A stretch of 64,000 bases of DNA from Paulinella micropora (lineage: Eukaryota > Cercozoa > Imbricatea > Euglyphida), in contig BJOX01000047.1 in the NCBI GenBank assembly GCA_009731375.1, positions 850,030 to 914,029 on the forward strand, given 5' to 3'. The translations under genes and the position numbers were made by a program. The notes beneath the pieces were generated by a model. The model saw nothing but the letters and a program-made list of their open reading frames with translations, made no database searches and was not told the origin of the DNA. Numbering within the stretch: the first letter of the stretch is position 1; the number at the start of each line of letters is the position of its first letter. Below, piece by piece: positions 20,023 to 30,964 of this stretch.

Positions 20023-22731
20023 CTAGGCCTCCGGGGAAGACGGCGAGCACAGCGCAATGCTGTTGTGGCCGTCCGGGTAACCAACAAGCATTAACACTTT
20101 TGGGGCGCAGCGGCCGTGAACGTGATATGCCAGGCTGTGGAGGAGATTCTTTTCTTCGTCCGGGCTAGGTTTTCTTGGTACCAGCAGTGCCGCGGTCTGG
20201 ATCTCGGCGTGGCTCGGGCTCGGCACAGAAATGGACTTGATGTGGGCAGGACAAGCGGTGTCGTTCTTGGGCTGCCACAGAATGCCATAAAACATGTTTG
20301 CTGCATTCGTGCAGCCATGCTTTTCCGCCTCGCTCGCTACTTGCTGCACGAAGAGCTGACGCACGTCCTGAGGATATGGTTGAACCTGGACGGCACATTG
20401 CGGGTGCTGCGTTTGGTGTTCTTCGTAGACCTCGAGCAAGCCATCAATTTCGTCTGCAACCATGATCGTTCGTGCGTACGTGATTTCGTCCCCAATTTTG
20501 TAGGCAGTGGGGTCGGGGAGGCGTTCTTGCCAGTGCTGCTCAATCGTCTTTTTTACGACGTACGCGTACGAGGCCTGAAAATCTACAAAATCTTTGCCCA
20601 GCCAACCTTGTAGCCTTTTTTGCGCATCCGACATATTTATGGAAAGCTGCTTACCAAACCTGGCCACCACTACTTTGTAATTTCGCTCTACCAAGCCCTG
20701 CAAAGTTTGTAGATCGACTTTGACCTGAGGCCTGGCCTGAGTATAAGCGCACGGGTACTTGTCACAGTGCTCCTTCCCCAGCCTGCCAGTGGAGTTAACA
20801 TAGCCCGTAACATAGTTGACCAACTCTACGCCCAGCTTGCGCAGCACGTCGCGCTGAGTAAGAACACCTTTGGCCTCATCGTACATCCATTCGGCTTCGG
20901 CGTGCAGGAGCGCGAACATCACAAAAACCCGGAAGCAAGGCTGATAACCATCCGCATCTTTTGCCGAACTATTGAGCACGTCAGTTCCTATTTTCTGAGT
21001 AGCGTAGAAGTCCGGGAAAGCGTCTTGGCACTTTGGCCACCCTTCGTCGTCTTTCTCGAAGCCGCTCTTACTTTTTGGCAGGGCAGGTGTGGTAACCATG
21101 ACGTAACCACTGCCGCTAGACTTCGGGGCTGCTCCGCCGCCGCTTGGGGGCGTGGTGAGCGGTACTGAACCACCGTTTCTAAAGGCAGTGGTAGTTGAAC
21201 CTGCGACTGTGGCTGACACGTTGTTTGCAGGCTGAATGGTTACAAATGCACCGTTCAGGTTTAGCCCTTGATTTTTTGCCTTTTCTGGCAAAGGCTGCCC
21301 CAGCAAGAACGTGTACAGGGTCTGGATGTAGACATCTAGGATCTGAATTGCAACGTCGTCACAGAATGTGTGGACCTGTTGCAATTTCGCTTGGGATTCG
21401 TGCAGGCTACTGAAGAAATTGACGGTGTTGTCGTTTCTGTAAAGAATCAGGACGCCGAGCCCGTACAGGCGTGTGTTGGCCGCGCCCACTATCAATCCGG
21501 CGGAGCCGTCGGACAAAGCAGTCCGCGCAGTCGCGGCTCTAGTGCTGGCGGACTTCCCGACCGCGGGCGCTAGGACTCTGGCATTGACGCGCCACTCCTC
21601 TTGGGGCGGATATTTTAGTTCATACATGGGCAGGCAGAACTGGGGCCCGCGATTTTTGGGGCCGATCCCCACGTCCCTCGGGTTTTTGTAATCGCGTGAA
21701 CCCCGATCATATCCAAAACTTAACCCACAGCTCTCTGTACTAGCTTTGGCTGGGTCTTGTATTTCGGCAGCCGCGCGCGCGGCACCCTCGCGCATTTCCT
21801 TTTGTGCATTCTGGCCCAAGTTCAAATGGAAGGTCAGCCGTCGGAACAGATCAATGTCTGCAGCGCAGAACAGGTTTCTGGGCAGGGTCCACTTCGAGTC
21901 CCGGTGCTTAATAGCATTCACGTGGCATTTAGCAAATTCCTCCACTGTCGGCCAGATGTACACAAACGCATTCTCATGGCGGCACGGCTGATTACAGCAA
22001 GGGTGCATCTTGTCGCGTTTCACCGCGTACAGATTTTCTGGTGCGCCGTCGACCCTGTGGCACACGCCATAGAGCCCGTCCTTTGTGAAGCCGAGCGTTG
22101 CCGCCTCGATGATGTGCACTTGGAAGCCTTTACACGCTAGGTCGGCCGCCGTGCGAGCGACGGCGCCCTCCGCGTCGAAGCCGACAATCACTACCTCGTC
22201 GACTCTCTGTGCCTGGAAGATTTCCGGCAGCGTATGTCCGTTGCACTTCACGGGAGTTATGCCGTCGTTCGCGTACACAGCCGACGTTTTGCCCAGGCCT
22301 TCCCGCTTGTTTTTGTAGAAGAGTGTACAAGCGAGGGCGTCGCCCGCTTGTGGCGAAAAGACCGTCGTGAACTTGTCATCGTCAATGGCTGAAGTGACTG
22401 TCGGACTCCAGATGTATTTTACACTGTCTTTTTGATCAGTGAGGCCTGACACTTGTGCTGGCGCTGGATTTAGCACAGAGTTCTCGAACCAGAGCTGCTG
22501 TGGTGGAAACAGATCTAGCACAAACGTTGCGAGCTTGTAGTGCATAAGGCGTAGCGTTTTCTCGATGGCTAGCAGCCGGTCTACGCTTTTGCCAGGGTTG
22601 GTTTCTAAAACACGCGGGTGCTTTCCTGCACCGTCAACATACGCCGCTTGTGGAGTCATGACCAGAACACCTTGGCCCGCAGGCTTATGCACTGCATTGA
22701 AACACGCGACCCCTGCTATGCGCTGCGACAT
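20023..22731 (-). CDS. 902-residue protein with degenerate isochorismatase-like domain
   Basis: Intact frame from the ATG at 22731 to TAG. Residues about 1-270 resemble the isochorismatase/nicotinamidase (cysteine hydrolase) fold. GVLVMTPQAAYVDG lies where the family has 'LLVIDMQ.DF', and a Lys occurs in CTLFYKNKREGL. VDEVVIVGFDAEGAVARTA corresponds to 'VD.VVV.G..TD.CV..TA', followed by GFQVHIIEAAT. The catalytic Asp and nucleophile Cys are replaced (Thr and Ala), so the domain should be catalytically dead. Residues 270-480 are unrecognised, 480-560 are a Gly/Ser/Pro-rich linker, and 560-900 are an unrecognised, mostly helical C-terminal half. The gene has no break, unlike most neighbours, which suggests recent integration or an important function. 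A structural role is possible. Confidence 0.65.
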   Translation of the reverse strand: MSQRIAGVACFNAVHKPAGQGVLVMTPQAAYVDGAGKHPRVLETNPGKSVDRLLAIEKTLRLMHYKLATFVLDLFPPQQLWFENSVLNPAPAQVSGLTDQKDSVKYIWSPTVTSAIDDDKFTTVFSPQAGDALACTLFYKNKREGLGKTSAVYANDGITPVKCNGHTLPEIFQAQRVDEVVIVGFDAEGAVARTAADLACKGFQVHIIEAATLGFTKDGLYGVCHRVDGAPENLYAVKRDKMHPCCNQPCRHENAFVYIWPTVEEFAKCHVNAIKHRDSKWTLPRNLFCAADIDLFRRLTFHLNLGQNAQKEMREGAARAAAEIQDPAKASTESCGLSFGYDRGSRDYKNPRDVGIGPKNRGPQFCLPMYELKYPPQEEWRVNARVLAPAVGKSASTRAATARTALSDGSAGLIVGAANTRLYGLGVLILYRNDNTVNFFSSLHESQAKLQQVHTFCDDVAIQILDVYIQTLYTFLLGQPLPEKAKNQGLNLNGAFVTIQPANNVSATVAGSTTTAFRNGGSVPLTTPPSGGGAAPKSSGSGYVMVTTPALPKSKSGFEKDDEGWPKCQDAFPDFYATQKIGTDVLNSSAKDADGYQPCFRVFVMFALLHAEAEWMYDEAKGVLTQRDVLRKLGVELVNYVTGYVNSTGRLGKEHCDKYPCAYTQARPQVKVDLQTLQGLVERNYKVVVARFGKQLSINMSDAQKRLQGWLGKDFVDFQASYAYVVKKTIEQHWQERLPDPTAYKIGDEITYARTIMVADEIDGLLEVYEEHQTQHPQCAVQVQPYPQDVRQLFVQQVASEAEKHGCTNAANMFYGILWQPKNDTACPAHIKSISVPSPSHAEIQTAALLVPRKPSPDEEKNLLHSLAYHVHGRCAPKVLMLVGYPDGHNSIALCSPSSPEA

Positions 22732-23548
22732 TGTTTCTGTCTTTGCAGTACTTCCCTCTTTTTGTTTGGTTTTTTAAAGTGATTTTCTTGTTGGCGAGAA
22801 GTCGAAGGGAAGAAAAAATTGACGGGGGCTTTTTTCTACCCTCTACCCTTTTACCTACTTAAATAAGAAATCTAAACCGTGCCTGTCCCGACTTTTTCTT
22901 GCCCTCTTCTCTCTCTTTCTCTTCCCCCCCCTCCCTATTTGCTTCTTCTTATTTTTTGTTTTCCAGCCTTTGTCAATCATCCTGCCCGCCCCCCCTCCCC
23001 CTCCTCCGCTCCCTTCGCGTCGATTTTTTTTTGTATTCGTTTTTTTTCCAGTGGTTTCTCCCCTCCCGTCTCTCTCCCCCCCCCCTGACCACGAATGACA
23101 AGAGAGGTTTCGTCCATTGGCGCGGAAATGATACGGTCGGCAAGGGAGGGGACGGCACCCCTCCTCGCGCGCTTCGCCCCCCCCCTCTCACTATCTTTTT
23201 CTATCTTTCATGGCTCTCTCTCTCTCTGTATATATTTTTTGGGCTTTGTTTGCATTCCTCCGTTTCTGTCACGTGCACGTCTAATTTTTTTTGCGAGGCC
23301 GTCATAGCACCAGTCTGCTTTTTTTGTTCTTCTTGGGGAAACAGAGACAGACGAGAGGCGGGGNNNNNNNNNNTCCTATCTTTCTCTCTCTATATATTTT
23401 TTTTGGCTTTCTTTGCATTCCTCCGTTTCTTTCACGTACACGTCTAATTTTTTTTTGTGAGGCTGTCATAGCACCAGTCTGCTTTTTTTGCTTCTTCTTG
23501 GTGAGGCATGAAAAACAGAGACGGACGAGAGGCGGGAGGGGGGGCTGT
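22732..23548. other. Pyrimidine-rich spacer with a direct repeat around a gap
   Basis: Mostly C/T-rich. A segment of about 165 bp is present at 23196-23363 and again at 23374-23540, diverged by scattered substitutions and small indels. The copies are separated only by the 10-N gap (23364-23373). No gene is seen. Confidence 0.6.
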
Positions 23549-24391
23549 TCACGGCGCGGTCTGATGGCCTGGGCGCCCGGCCGTGAACAGCATGACCACC
23601 TGTGTTCTCTCGGACGATATCACCGGCGTCGTCGGGCGTTGGCAATTCCTGTGCCGGTTGTACAGGTCCGGCTGCGCAAACAGCGGCCACTGCAGTGACG
23701 CGAAGCCCAGCGCGGCCGCTAGCGCCAGCGCCTCGCCACGACCGGCGGCGCCCGCGGCGGCGACGGCGCACGACAGCGAGATGAGCAGGCCGGCCGCCGG
23801 CGCGAGCCTGGGCAGGCCGGCTGCGGGTGCGAGCGGCTCGTACGGGGGCTGCACGCGAATAGCTGACTTCTGCCACAGCCGCCGCGCCAAAACCGCCGCA
23901 GCCCCCAGCGCCAGCGCCAGCGGCAGCACGAGCCACGCCGCCACCACGGACTTCACGGCCGCATCACCGTGTAGGCCGCGAGCAGCGCTAGGGCGCAAGG
24001 GCACTCCACCAAGTCGCGGCCGGGGTCGTAGGCGCGCGCGAACAAGAACAGCACCGCCGAAAACACGGCCGCCTCGCTCAGCGCCCAGCCCACGGCGGCT
24101 ACAGGAGGGCGCCCGCGCGCCCAGGGCAGCTAGAAAAAGATTGTCCATAACATCGAGCGCAGCAGCGCCAGGCACGCCACCGTCCGCGGCCGGTCGGTGT
24201 TGAGCACCGCAGTGCTGCTGTAGCCCACGATCACCGCGGTCTGACTCCTCGGCGACATTCGCAGCGGGACGTGGCGCGAGGCGCCGGAGGTGCAGCCACT
24301 GCTTGCAGCACAGGGCCGCCAGCACCAGTGCATTGCCCCAGTGGAAAGCGAGCCAGCCAATCCTGCTCGCGTTCAGGCGTCCGGACAACAT
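23549..24391 (-). pseudogene. Multi-pass membrane protein, several frame changes
   Basis: Coding signal starts at the ATG at 24391 (MLSGRLNASRIGW) and ends at TGA at 23549. At least five hydrophobic segments occur across two or three frames: WGNALVLAALCCKQWL, then TVACLALLRSMLWTIFF, AAVFSAVLFLFARAY, VVAAWLVLPLALALGAAAVL and a final Ala/Leu-rich pair before PLFAQPDLYNRHRN. Changes of frame are needed near 24.23, 24.12 and 23.96 kb, all in GC-rich runs. Size and layout resemble small 5-6-helix proteins such as the DRAM/Frag1 group, but that is a guess from topology only. No catalytic motif is seen. Confidence 0.45.
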
Positions 24392-24866
24392 CTTGGCCAA
24401 CAGACAGAAAAAAAAACAAAGAAAGCCTCGTTGCACGCCTTTCTGCCGCCGCCAAAAATGGTTAAGCTTTGCCCCGTTTACGGACAAAACACGAAGCACT
24501 ACACACACAGAATATAGAGAGGGGAACGGAGCGTGGGTGGGAGGGACAGACTGGCGCCTCTGGTGTGCCTGTTCCTGTTCCGTTTTTGCCCTGAGCGCAA
24601 AGCAAAAACGGAGCGGGACGGAGTGGGGGAGGGGGGTGGGGAGAGTGTGGTGGAGGATTTTTTTTATAAAAAAACCCTGCAAGTGGTGTCAATAAAAAAA
24701 ATCCTCCCTGGCCAAGCCCCCCAACCACCCCCCGCACAGAAGCTCGAGCCCCCCTCCCTCTCTCGCTCCCCCCTCTCGCTCAGGTATGCTNNNNNNNNNN
24801 TTCCCCCCCCCCCCCCCTCTTGTCCCCTGTCGCACAGACACTACACTTGCAGCTTCGATCTCTGCC
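24392..24866. other. Low-complexity boundary region
   Basis: A/T and C runs with a 10-N gap at 24791-24800. It marks the change from the compact virus-like genes to retrotransposon sequence. No inverted repeat or target duplication could be recognised at the edge. Confidence 0.4.
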
Positions 24867-27008
24867 TTAACCTCCCCGCGCTTGAACATCTGCCAATTCA
24901 GCACAGTCAGCCATTAATTTTTCTTCTCGCGGGTTTTCCGGCTTGATGACTGACTTGGGTTTTTGAATGGGAATTACCTTATCCTTTTGTCCGGGTATTG
25001 CCGAGTCTTTTTGCGAAAGTTGCTGTGCTCTCGCCCCCTTGCTCTCCCTCTCTCTCTTCATTCTCTTCATCATCTCTTCACTTGGGTACTCGTTGGTGGG
25101 GGGTGGGCGGCATGATGGGGGTTGTTCCAGATCTCTTTCTGGGAATTGTGGGTCCTGCTTGTAGTGATAACCACATACTAGACTGGCAGACTGTAACCTC
25201 TTGCTCATACTGCCTGCCTTACCTATACTCCCACTTTCACCATATTTCACACCACACTGCTTCCCCTTAGAGTTCTTCCCTACACATTGGATTGTGTTTC
25301 GTTTGGGATTGGGTGTTTGTTTGGTGGGTGTGATTGTCTGTGGTGTCTTGTGTTTGTGTGTCTCTTTGGTTTGAAGCAGAGATTGAGGTGTCGGTTTCGG
25401 TTTCGTCGGTTTCTCTTTCTTGGAGGGTTGCGAGGAAGTTTCACGCACGAGACTCTCGTGCTGTGGAGGGGGTCGGTTGGGAGGGGTTGTTGACGAGGGG
25501 TTGAGGTGTTGGTCACTAGTGAGAGTGGGTGGTGAGAGGTTGGATGGGGAAATGCCTCCGAGCGAGTAGCGAGTCTGGGAGCTGCTCGACATTCTAACCC
25601 GACTCTTTCGGGTTTTTCTGTGTCGTTCTCTTTATGCTCCTCTGTTTCACTATCCTCCCCTTCCGTTTCCTCACCTCCTTTTTGGGCTGTATTGCCCTCT
25701 TCTTGTTCCTCATCTGCCTCCATGACAATCAGTTCATAGTCTTCTTCTTCTGAACTGTCGTCTTCTTCTGTGTTGTCGTTTTCCCCTCTTCTCCTTCGTT
25801 TCCTTCACCCGTTTCACCTCTTATAAGAGTCACCCCTTTATCCTTTTTCTTACGAAACTTACTACCTTTGCTTTGGGTTTCTCTCTTGGGAGGGGCGGTG
25901 TTGTGGGGTTTATGGGTTTTACGGGAGCTATTAGACTTAGCGAGCTTAGGGCAAAAGCGTTTAGTATTAGTATGTCCAGTTTCATTGCAGTTATAACAAA
26001 CTGCAGTGAGCCACCATTCCTTTCGTTCTGTCACTGCCCCATCATGCTTGCCCCCGTGTTCACCTTTCTGTCTGTACTTGCTCTTCCCACTCTTCCTTCC
26101 CTCTTCTTCTTCCTCTCCAGCTAGCAATAAAGCTGCTCCTTCTCCATCTGCTCTATTACTATGCTTTCCTTTCTCATACTTCTTCTGCCTGCTGGTTGCC
26201 TCCCAAAGCACGTAAACCTCTCCAGCTGCCTCAACTATGTCGTTGTGCTTGGGTCGTACGGCTGGTGCCATACGATAGTGATCAGCAAAGTATTTGGCAC
26301 CATAGGCTGGGTGCGTACTTAGCTTCTCAAGCAACCGGTTTGTTGATTCGTCCTCTTCAAACTTCTCTCCTCTTAGCTTTTCTAGCCACTCTTTCTTTAG
26401 TAGATACCTGGTGAGCCAGGCGTCTACGTCTTCGTTCTTCCTAGGCGCGCTTTCTCTCTGAACTTCTTTTCTTCCAGATATCTCGCTGCTCCGGAAATTT
26501 GTCCGTATTTTCTTTTGACAATGCTGACTTTATCGAACGGATCTTGAGCATTACGGCTTCTGAGATATGCGACGACTTTACAGTTAGAGAATGCAGTAGT
26601 TATGAGCTCGAGTAGCTGAAATAATTTACATCGCTGCAAATATTTTTGCTCCCTTTTGTACGCTCTCTTAGTCACACTGTGTATGCTTCTCACTGCTCTC
26701 GTTTGTGCTCGTCTCGCTCTTCTCTTCGCTTTTTCCTCCCAAGCTACCTTCTGCTCATTACTCCACTTCGCATACTCTTTCGGCTTCTCTAGCGTTTTCT
26801 TCTTTGGGTCTTGTCGTCTTGTGCGTGATGATGTGGATGAGGGTGGGTTTTCTTTGTCTTCTTCCTCACTCTCTTCACTCACATCTGGTGAATCTTCTTC
26901 AGTCGGTTCTCTTGGTTCATCTGCTTCCTCTGCTGCTCTCATACGACTCAAATCCCATCCGTATTTCTTTTTGGCAGCAATCTCATCGAGAAATGCGTCT
27001 TTCACCAT
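24867..27008 (-). mobile_element. Copia-like Gag region A, frameshifted remnant
   Basis: Minus-strand coding from the ATG at 27008. It has an acidic N-terminus, a basic helical stretch (KRRARRAQTRAVRS) and then, in another frame, LLEKLSTHPAYGAKYF and a CCHC zinc knuckle (CYNCNETGHTNTKRFC near 25985). Downstream is a Lys/Glu-rich tail, then a segment with CVGKNSKGKQCG and CGYHY, possibly a second zinc site. LLEKLSTHPAYG matches the Gag at 36943-38546 (HKLSYHPAFGG), so the two are related elements. Three frames are used, and no protease, integrase or reverse transcriptase follows. No LTRs were identified. Confidence 0.6.
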
Positions 27009-27811
27009 ATCCCCGAGAATTGTACTAATACCGTAAGCATATTCCTCTAGCTGATAGTAAAATCATTGAAGATGTTCTGTGACACCGTCATAGACAGGTA
27101 CGTGAGATAAGAACTGTTTCCAGTTCGTGTATTGCTGTGATGAACCACTATCCCAACGGCTCATGACCGATGATTAGGTATAAACCGGTCACTCACGGAC
27201 CTTACCCTACCTTTCACTTGCGGTTTGCTGGGAGACTTCGTTAAAGCCAGGTTGCTCACAGCCACTTTAATCCGAAAACATAAACGCAGAACTGAACTGC
27301 AAGAGAGCTAACTAGTCTAAGTGCGTGACTAACAGTAACTGACGCTCAATGATATGGTCCGGTGCACAATGGTAAAAACGTAACGTGCACAATTGACTTG
27401 AATTATCCATTACCGTTACTCCTAATTATGACTTAGTAAAATATTACCGCGCATAGAAATCAATCATAATTACGACTTAAATAGTGACTCGAAGTTACCT
27501 GTCCAACGTCTTACGATTTTTAAAAGTTAATTATACATATTATATCTTCAAGAAATCCTCACTATAAAAAAAGTGATATTAATAAGTCACTACTTGACCG
27601 TATATCTTTGTGGTCAAAGACAACACGTTCTGATTGAGGAAGATTTTTAAAAAAAACCACTATGAGCGATGTTAATTGAAATAACTGAAAACTAGAGTGA
27701 GGACTCGTTCACATTGTCCTCTTTTATAAAAAATAATTGAAATGTTATAATATGAAACCTTTTGGTTCAGAAGCCTTAGAGAGCACCTTTTTGATATGAA
27801 AAATGCATGTT
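27009..27811. other. AT-rich stretch without recognised genes
   Basis: Possible 5' untranslated or LTR-derived sequence of the Gag remnant, but no LTR ends, primer-binding site or repeat copy elsewhere in the window could be matched. Confidence 0.4.
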
Positions 27812-28860
27812 GTTCAAGCCGGCCCTCAATTTTTTATACGGCAGTGACTAATTTTTGACTGATTTTTGCGGTGTTGATTTTTGGAAGAGATCGTGAAATT
27901 TCCCATGTCAAAAATGTTTTCATTTTGTCTGTGCACTCGTTTTCGTTGTTGATATTTGTAGCTCCTTGTATCTTTGGTGGTCTTCGCTTTTGATAGTTAA
28001 ATATGATACTAGTTCAAGAACACTTGTACAAATTTGTTCAATAAATTCCTCTTCTGTCTGTACGACAAACTGACTTGGTGTTTGGTGGTATTTTTTCGCA
28101 ATAAAAAATGGAAAGTTATGTTTTGTGATAGAAATCAGTTTGTATAGGACTATAGAATGTCTAAATCTATTTGTATACTTAATACGTAAATTCACAATGC
28201 CTGTCCTTGGTAATTTGAATACACAATGAGATTTTACACAGTGATTTTTTGATGGTATGCCTGACCAAAACATCACTTTGAAAATCGATGAGAGCGCATC
28301 GTTCCTTTCAATTTTATTGTTGAAAATGATGTTTTTGTTTATTGTGATGCTATTCCAAGCCTCAGAACATGTGCACAGACCTCCTGAAATGCACACAAGG
28401 TCACTGCCTTCTCGAGTTTCATGCTTCAAAAAATGTCTGACTTTATATTTTTAGACACACAAAAAAATAAGCCACAAAAAGTCAGGAATGTTCAACTAGT
28501 GAACATAGGAGTTAAATTAACTACTTTCCAGCAACATTTAATGAATAATACAACTCCTATGAAGATTTTTTCATTTTTACTTTGATTCATTACGACCGGT
28601 TTTCACTTTGAAATTGCTCAGCATGTACAAATGCTATTTTAATGAAAAGTATATACATATGTTCCTTGAAAACTCAGTGAACTGAATTCTTACGTTCTTC
28701 ATTCATTATGTGTTCCTTAGACATCAGAAATTAGTTATGTGTATAGGATCCTCTGACACCATTTTTCCAGTGTTATTTCCCCAGCTCAACCAAAAAACCC
28801 GTAGAATTTCCTATGCAATCGTGAAACTTCACGCTCAAAAATGTTGGGGCCGGCTTGAAC
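27812..28860. mobile_element. Possible terminal-inverted-repeat element, about 1.05 kb
   Basis: GTTCAAGCCGGCCC at 27812-27825 is repeated in perfect inverse orientation at 28847-28860, with looser similarity beyond. The GC-rich ends stand out in an AT-rich background. Between them is a 169-codon minus-strand frame. Clear target-site duplications were not found, so the element type is undecided (MITE or small DNA transposon). Confidence 0.4.
27920..28429 (-). CDS. Unrecognised 169-codon frame in AT-rich DNA
   Basis: Starts with MKHETREGSDLVC and ends with TAG. Unusually long for such AT-rich sequence, and its central part (FPFFIAKKYHQTPSQFVVQ) looks protein-like with Glu/Thr-rich helices after it. 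No transposase DDE signature is visible. It could be a fragment of a coding gene carried by the inverted-repeat element, or chance. Confidence 0.3.
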   Translation of the reverse strand: MKHETREGSDLVCISGGLCTCSEAWNSITINKNIIFNNKIERNDALSSIFKVMFWSGIPSKNHCVKSHCVFKLPRTGIVNLRIKYTNRFRHSIVLYKLISITKHNFPFFIAKKYHQTPSQFVVQTEEEFIEQICTSVLELVSYLTIKSEDHQRYKELQISTTKTSAQTK

Positions 28861-29016
28861 ATGAAATTTTTTGATGTTGATGTTTGAGGTAAGTTTTGAA
28901 CGTCTTGCAGTAAATTTCATATAAAATCATTTTGCCAGATTGAAGTTCAATATTAAAATATTATATTTCACAAAAAAAAATAGAAGGCAAAACTTTATTT
29001 GCATTTTGATAAGGAG
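28861..29016. other. AT-rich spacer
   Basis: No feature is seen. Confidence 0.4.
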
Positions 29017-29411
29017 CTAACTACATATGAAATGAGAGTGTGGTGTGCCGCTTGTACCCCCTATGTCTGTCTTTGTAACCCGCCATCCATATCTCAGGGT
29101 TTGTACCTGCATGCACATTCCCGGTCGAGGCTCCTCCGCATAGCTGCTTCGCCCGCCACTGTAACTCCCACGTGGTGCGCTTCTTCCGCCGCCCCCGCGT
29201 CCTCGAAAACCACTTCTCCGATCGCCCCGCTGGTCTCGTTCACCCGGTTTTGGCCGCATCATAGCCGCGCTGATAGTAGCCGAAATCCTTCCTCGTCCAC
29301 CCCCTGTTTCTGATGTTCTGCTCGTTGAATTTCGTCAGCTAGTCTATCTCCTACGTTGGGAACATCCCCTCCAGACCCCCAAGCGATGGCAAAAACACTC
29401 ATACAGGAAGC
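29017..29411 (-). pseudogene. RGG-rich coding remnant
   Basis: The minus strand encodes an Arg/Gly-rich stretch (RRSGFRGRGGGGRSAPRGSY) typical of RNA-binding RGG boxes. It is preceded in another frame by VGDRLADEIQRAEHQKQGVD. It lies next to a C-run and a large gap (29463-29821), so the rest is missing. It could be part of a host RNA-binding protein or a retrotransposon Gag tail. Confidence 0.3.
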
Positions 29412-29419
29412 GACTCGAG

Positions 29420-29462
<43 letters not shown>

Positions 29463-29821
29463 NNNNNNNNNNNNNNNNNNNNNNNNNNNNNNNNNNNNNN
29501 NNNNNNNNNNNNNNNNNNNNNNNNNNNNNNNNNNNNNNNNNNNNNNNNNNNNNNNNNNNNNNNNNNNNNNNNNNNNNNNNNNNNNNNNNNNNNNNNNNNN
29601 NNNNNNNNNNNNNNNNNNNNNNNNNNNNNNNNNNNNNNNNNNNNNNNNNNNNNNNNNNNNNNNNNNNNNNNNNNNNNNNNNNNNNNNNNNNNNNNNNNNN
29701 NNNNNNNNNNNNNNNNNNNNNNNNNNNNNNNNNNNNNNNNNNNNNNNNNNNNNNNNNNNNNNNNNNNNNNNNNNNNNNNNNNNNNNNNNNNNNNNNNNNN
29801 NNNNNNNNNNNNNNNNNNNNN
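29463..29821. other. Assembly gap (359 N)
   Basis: Bordered on the left by a C run of about 43 bases, a probable sequencing stop. Confidence 0.99.
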
Positions 29822-29916
29822 CCGACAACATAAGTCGCGACACAGCCACAAAAACAATGGGTTTCTTACCAATCCTGCCACGTTTTGCCTGACATAAATT
29901 TGAACAAGCACTGAGC

Positions 29917-30279
29917 ATGAAAGATCCTCAACTTGCCAGGTGGGACTTTGGTATTCTTCTCCTCCTCGTCCCCATCCTCGGATGCCGCCAGCGCCTCCTC
30001 CTCCTCATCCTCCTCCTCATCCTCCTACTCGGATGCCGCCTGCGCCTCCTCCTCCTCCAGACTCAGACTCAGGGGGGACGAGGGCTCCTCCTCCGGATCC
30101 TCGTCCTCCTTCGTCCCCTTCCCCTTCCCCTTCCCCTTGCTCTTCTTTTCCTTCTTCTCCTCTTTCCACTTCTTTTTCTCCTTCTCCCCCCCTTCCTCTA
30201 AGACTTCCTCTTCCTCTCCTTTGTCAGAATCTTCAATAAAAAAATTTTGGTGGTGGAGCCGGGCCCACTGCGCTGTGTG

Positions 30280-30331
<52 letters not shown>

Positions 30332-30937
30332 NNNNNNNNNNTGGGGCCCGTGGGGCGTCCCCCCACCGCGCGCGCCGTGCGCCCGTGGCCACACACCCGA
30401 GGCGCACTCACAATTCAGATCAGGGCCTTCACCCAAGACACACCAAAAGCAACCCCCAGCAATGTCAGCAGTGACCGAGCCGACGTCGACAGTCGCTATC
30501 CCCGTCCTGGACACCACTGCAGCTGGCAAGAGACGGAAGAAGAACTTTGTCCTCATCTTTTTCCTTCTTCATCCCCTTTCCCTTTCCCTTCCCCTTTCCC
30601 TTCCACTTCTTCTCCTCTTCCTCCTCATCATCGTCCTCTTCTTCGTCTTTGCCTCCTCCTCTTTCTTCTTCTTTAGCCACTCCTCCTTCTTCTTCTTTAC
30701 TTCCTCCTCTTTCTTCTTCTCTGCCTCCTTCTCTTTCTTCTTCTTTGCCTCCTCTTTCTTCTTCTCTGCCTCCTTCTCTTTCTTCTTCTTTGCCTCCTGC
30801 TCTTTCTTCTTTTGCTCCTCCTTCTTCTTTTCCTCTTTCTCTTTCTTCTTCTTTGCCTCCTCCTCTTCTTCTTTTTGCCTCCTCTTTGTTCTTCTCCCCC
30901 TTCCCCTTCTCCCCCTTCTTCGTCTATTCTTCCTCAT
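29917..30937 (-). repeat. Lys/Glu-rich low-complexity coding-like repeat
   Basis: The minus strand reads as tandem KEKE blocks (AEKKKEEAKKKKEKE units of about 36 bp at 30660-30850) and a second Glu/Lys block at 29917-30240, separated by a C46 run and a gap at 30332-30341. The repeat is long and in register, so it may encode a charged helical region. A Ser/Phe-rich plus-strand reading is the mirror image and is not credible. Confidence 0.4.
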
Positions 30938-30964
30938 TCACCTCTTCCTCTCAGTCGCTTTCTT

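Noticed and set aside
25873-26215. Plus-strand frames over the Gag A region
   Set aside because: The zinc knuckle and Gag similarity are on the minus strand.
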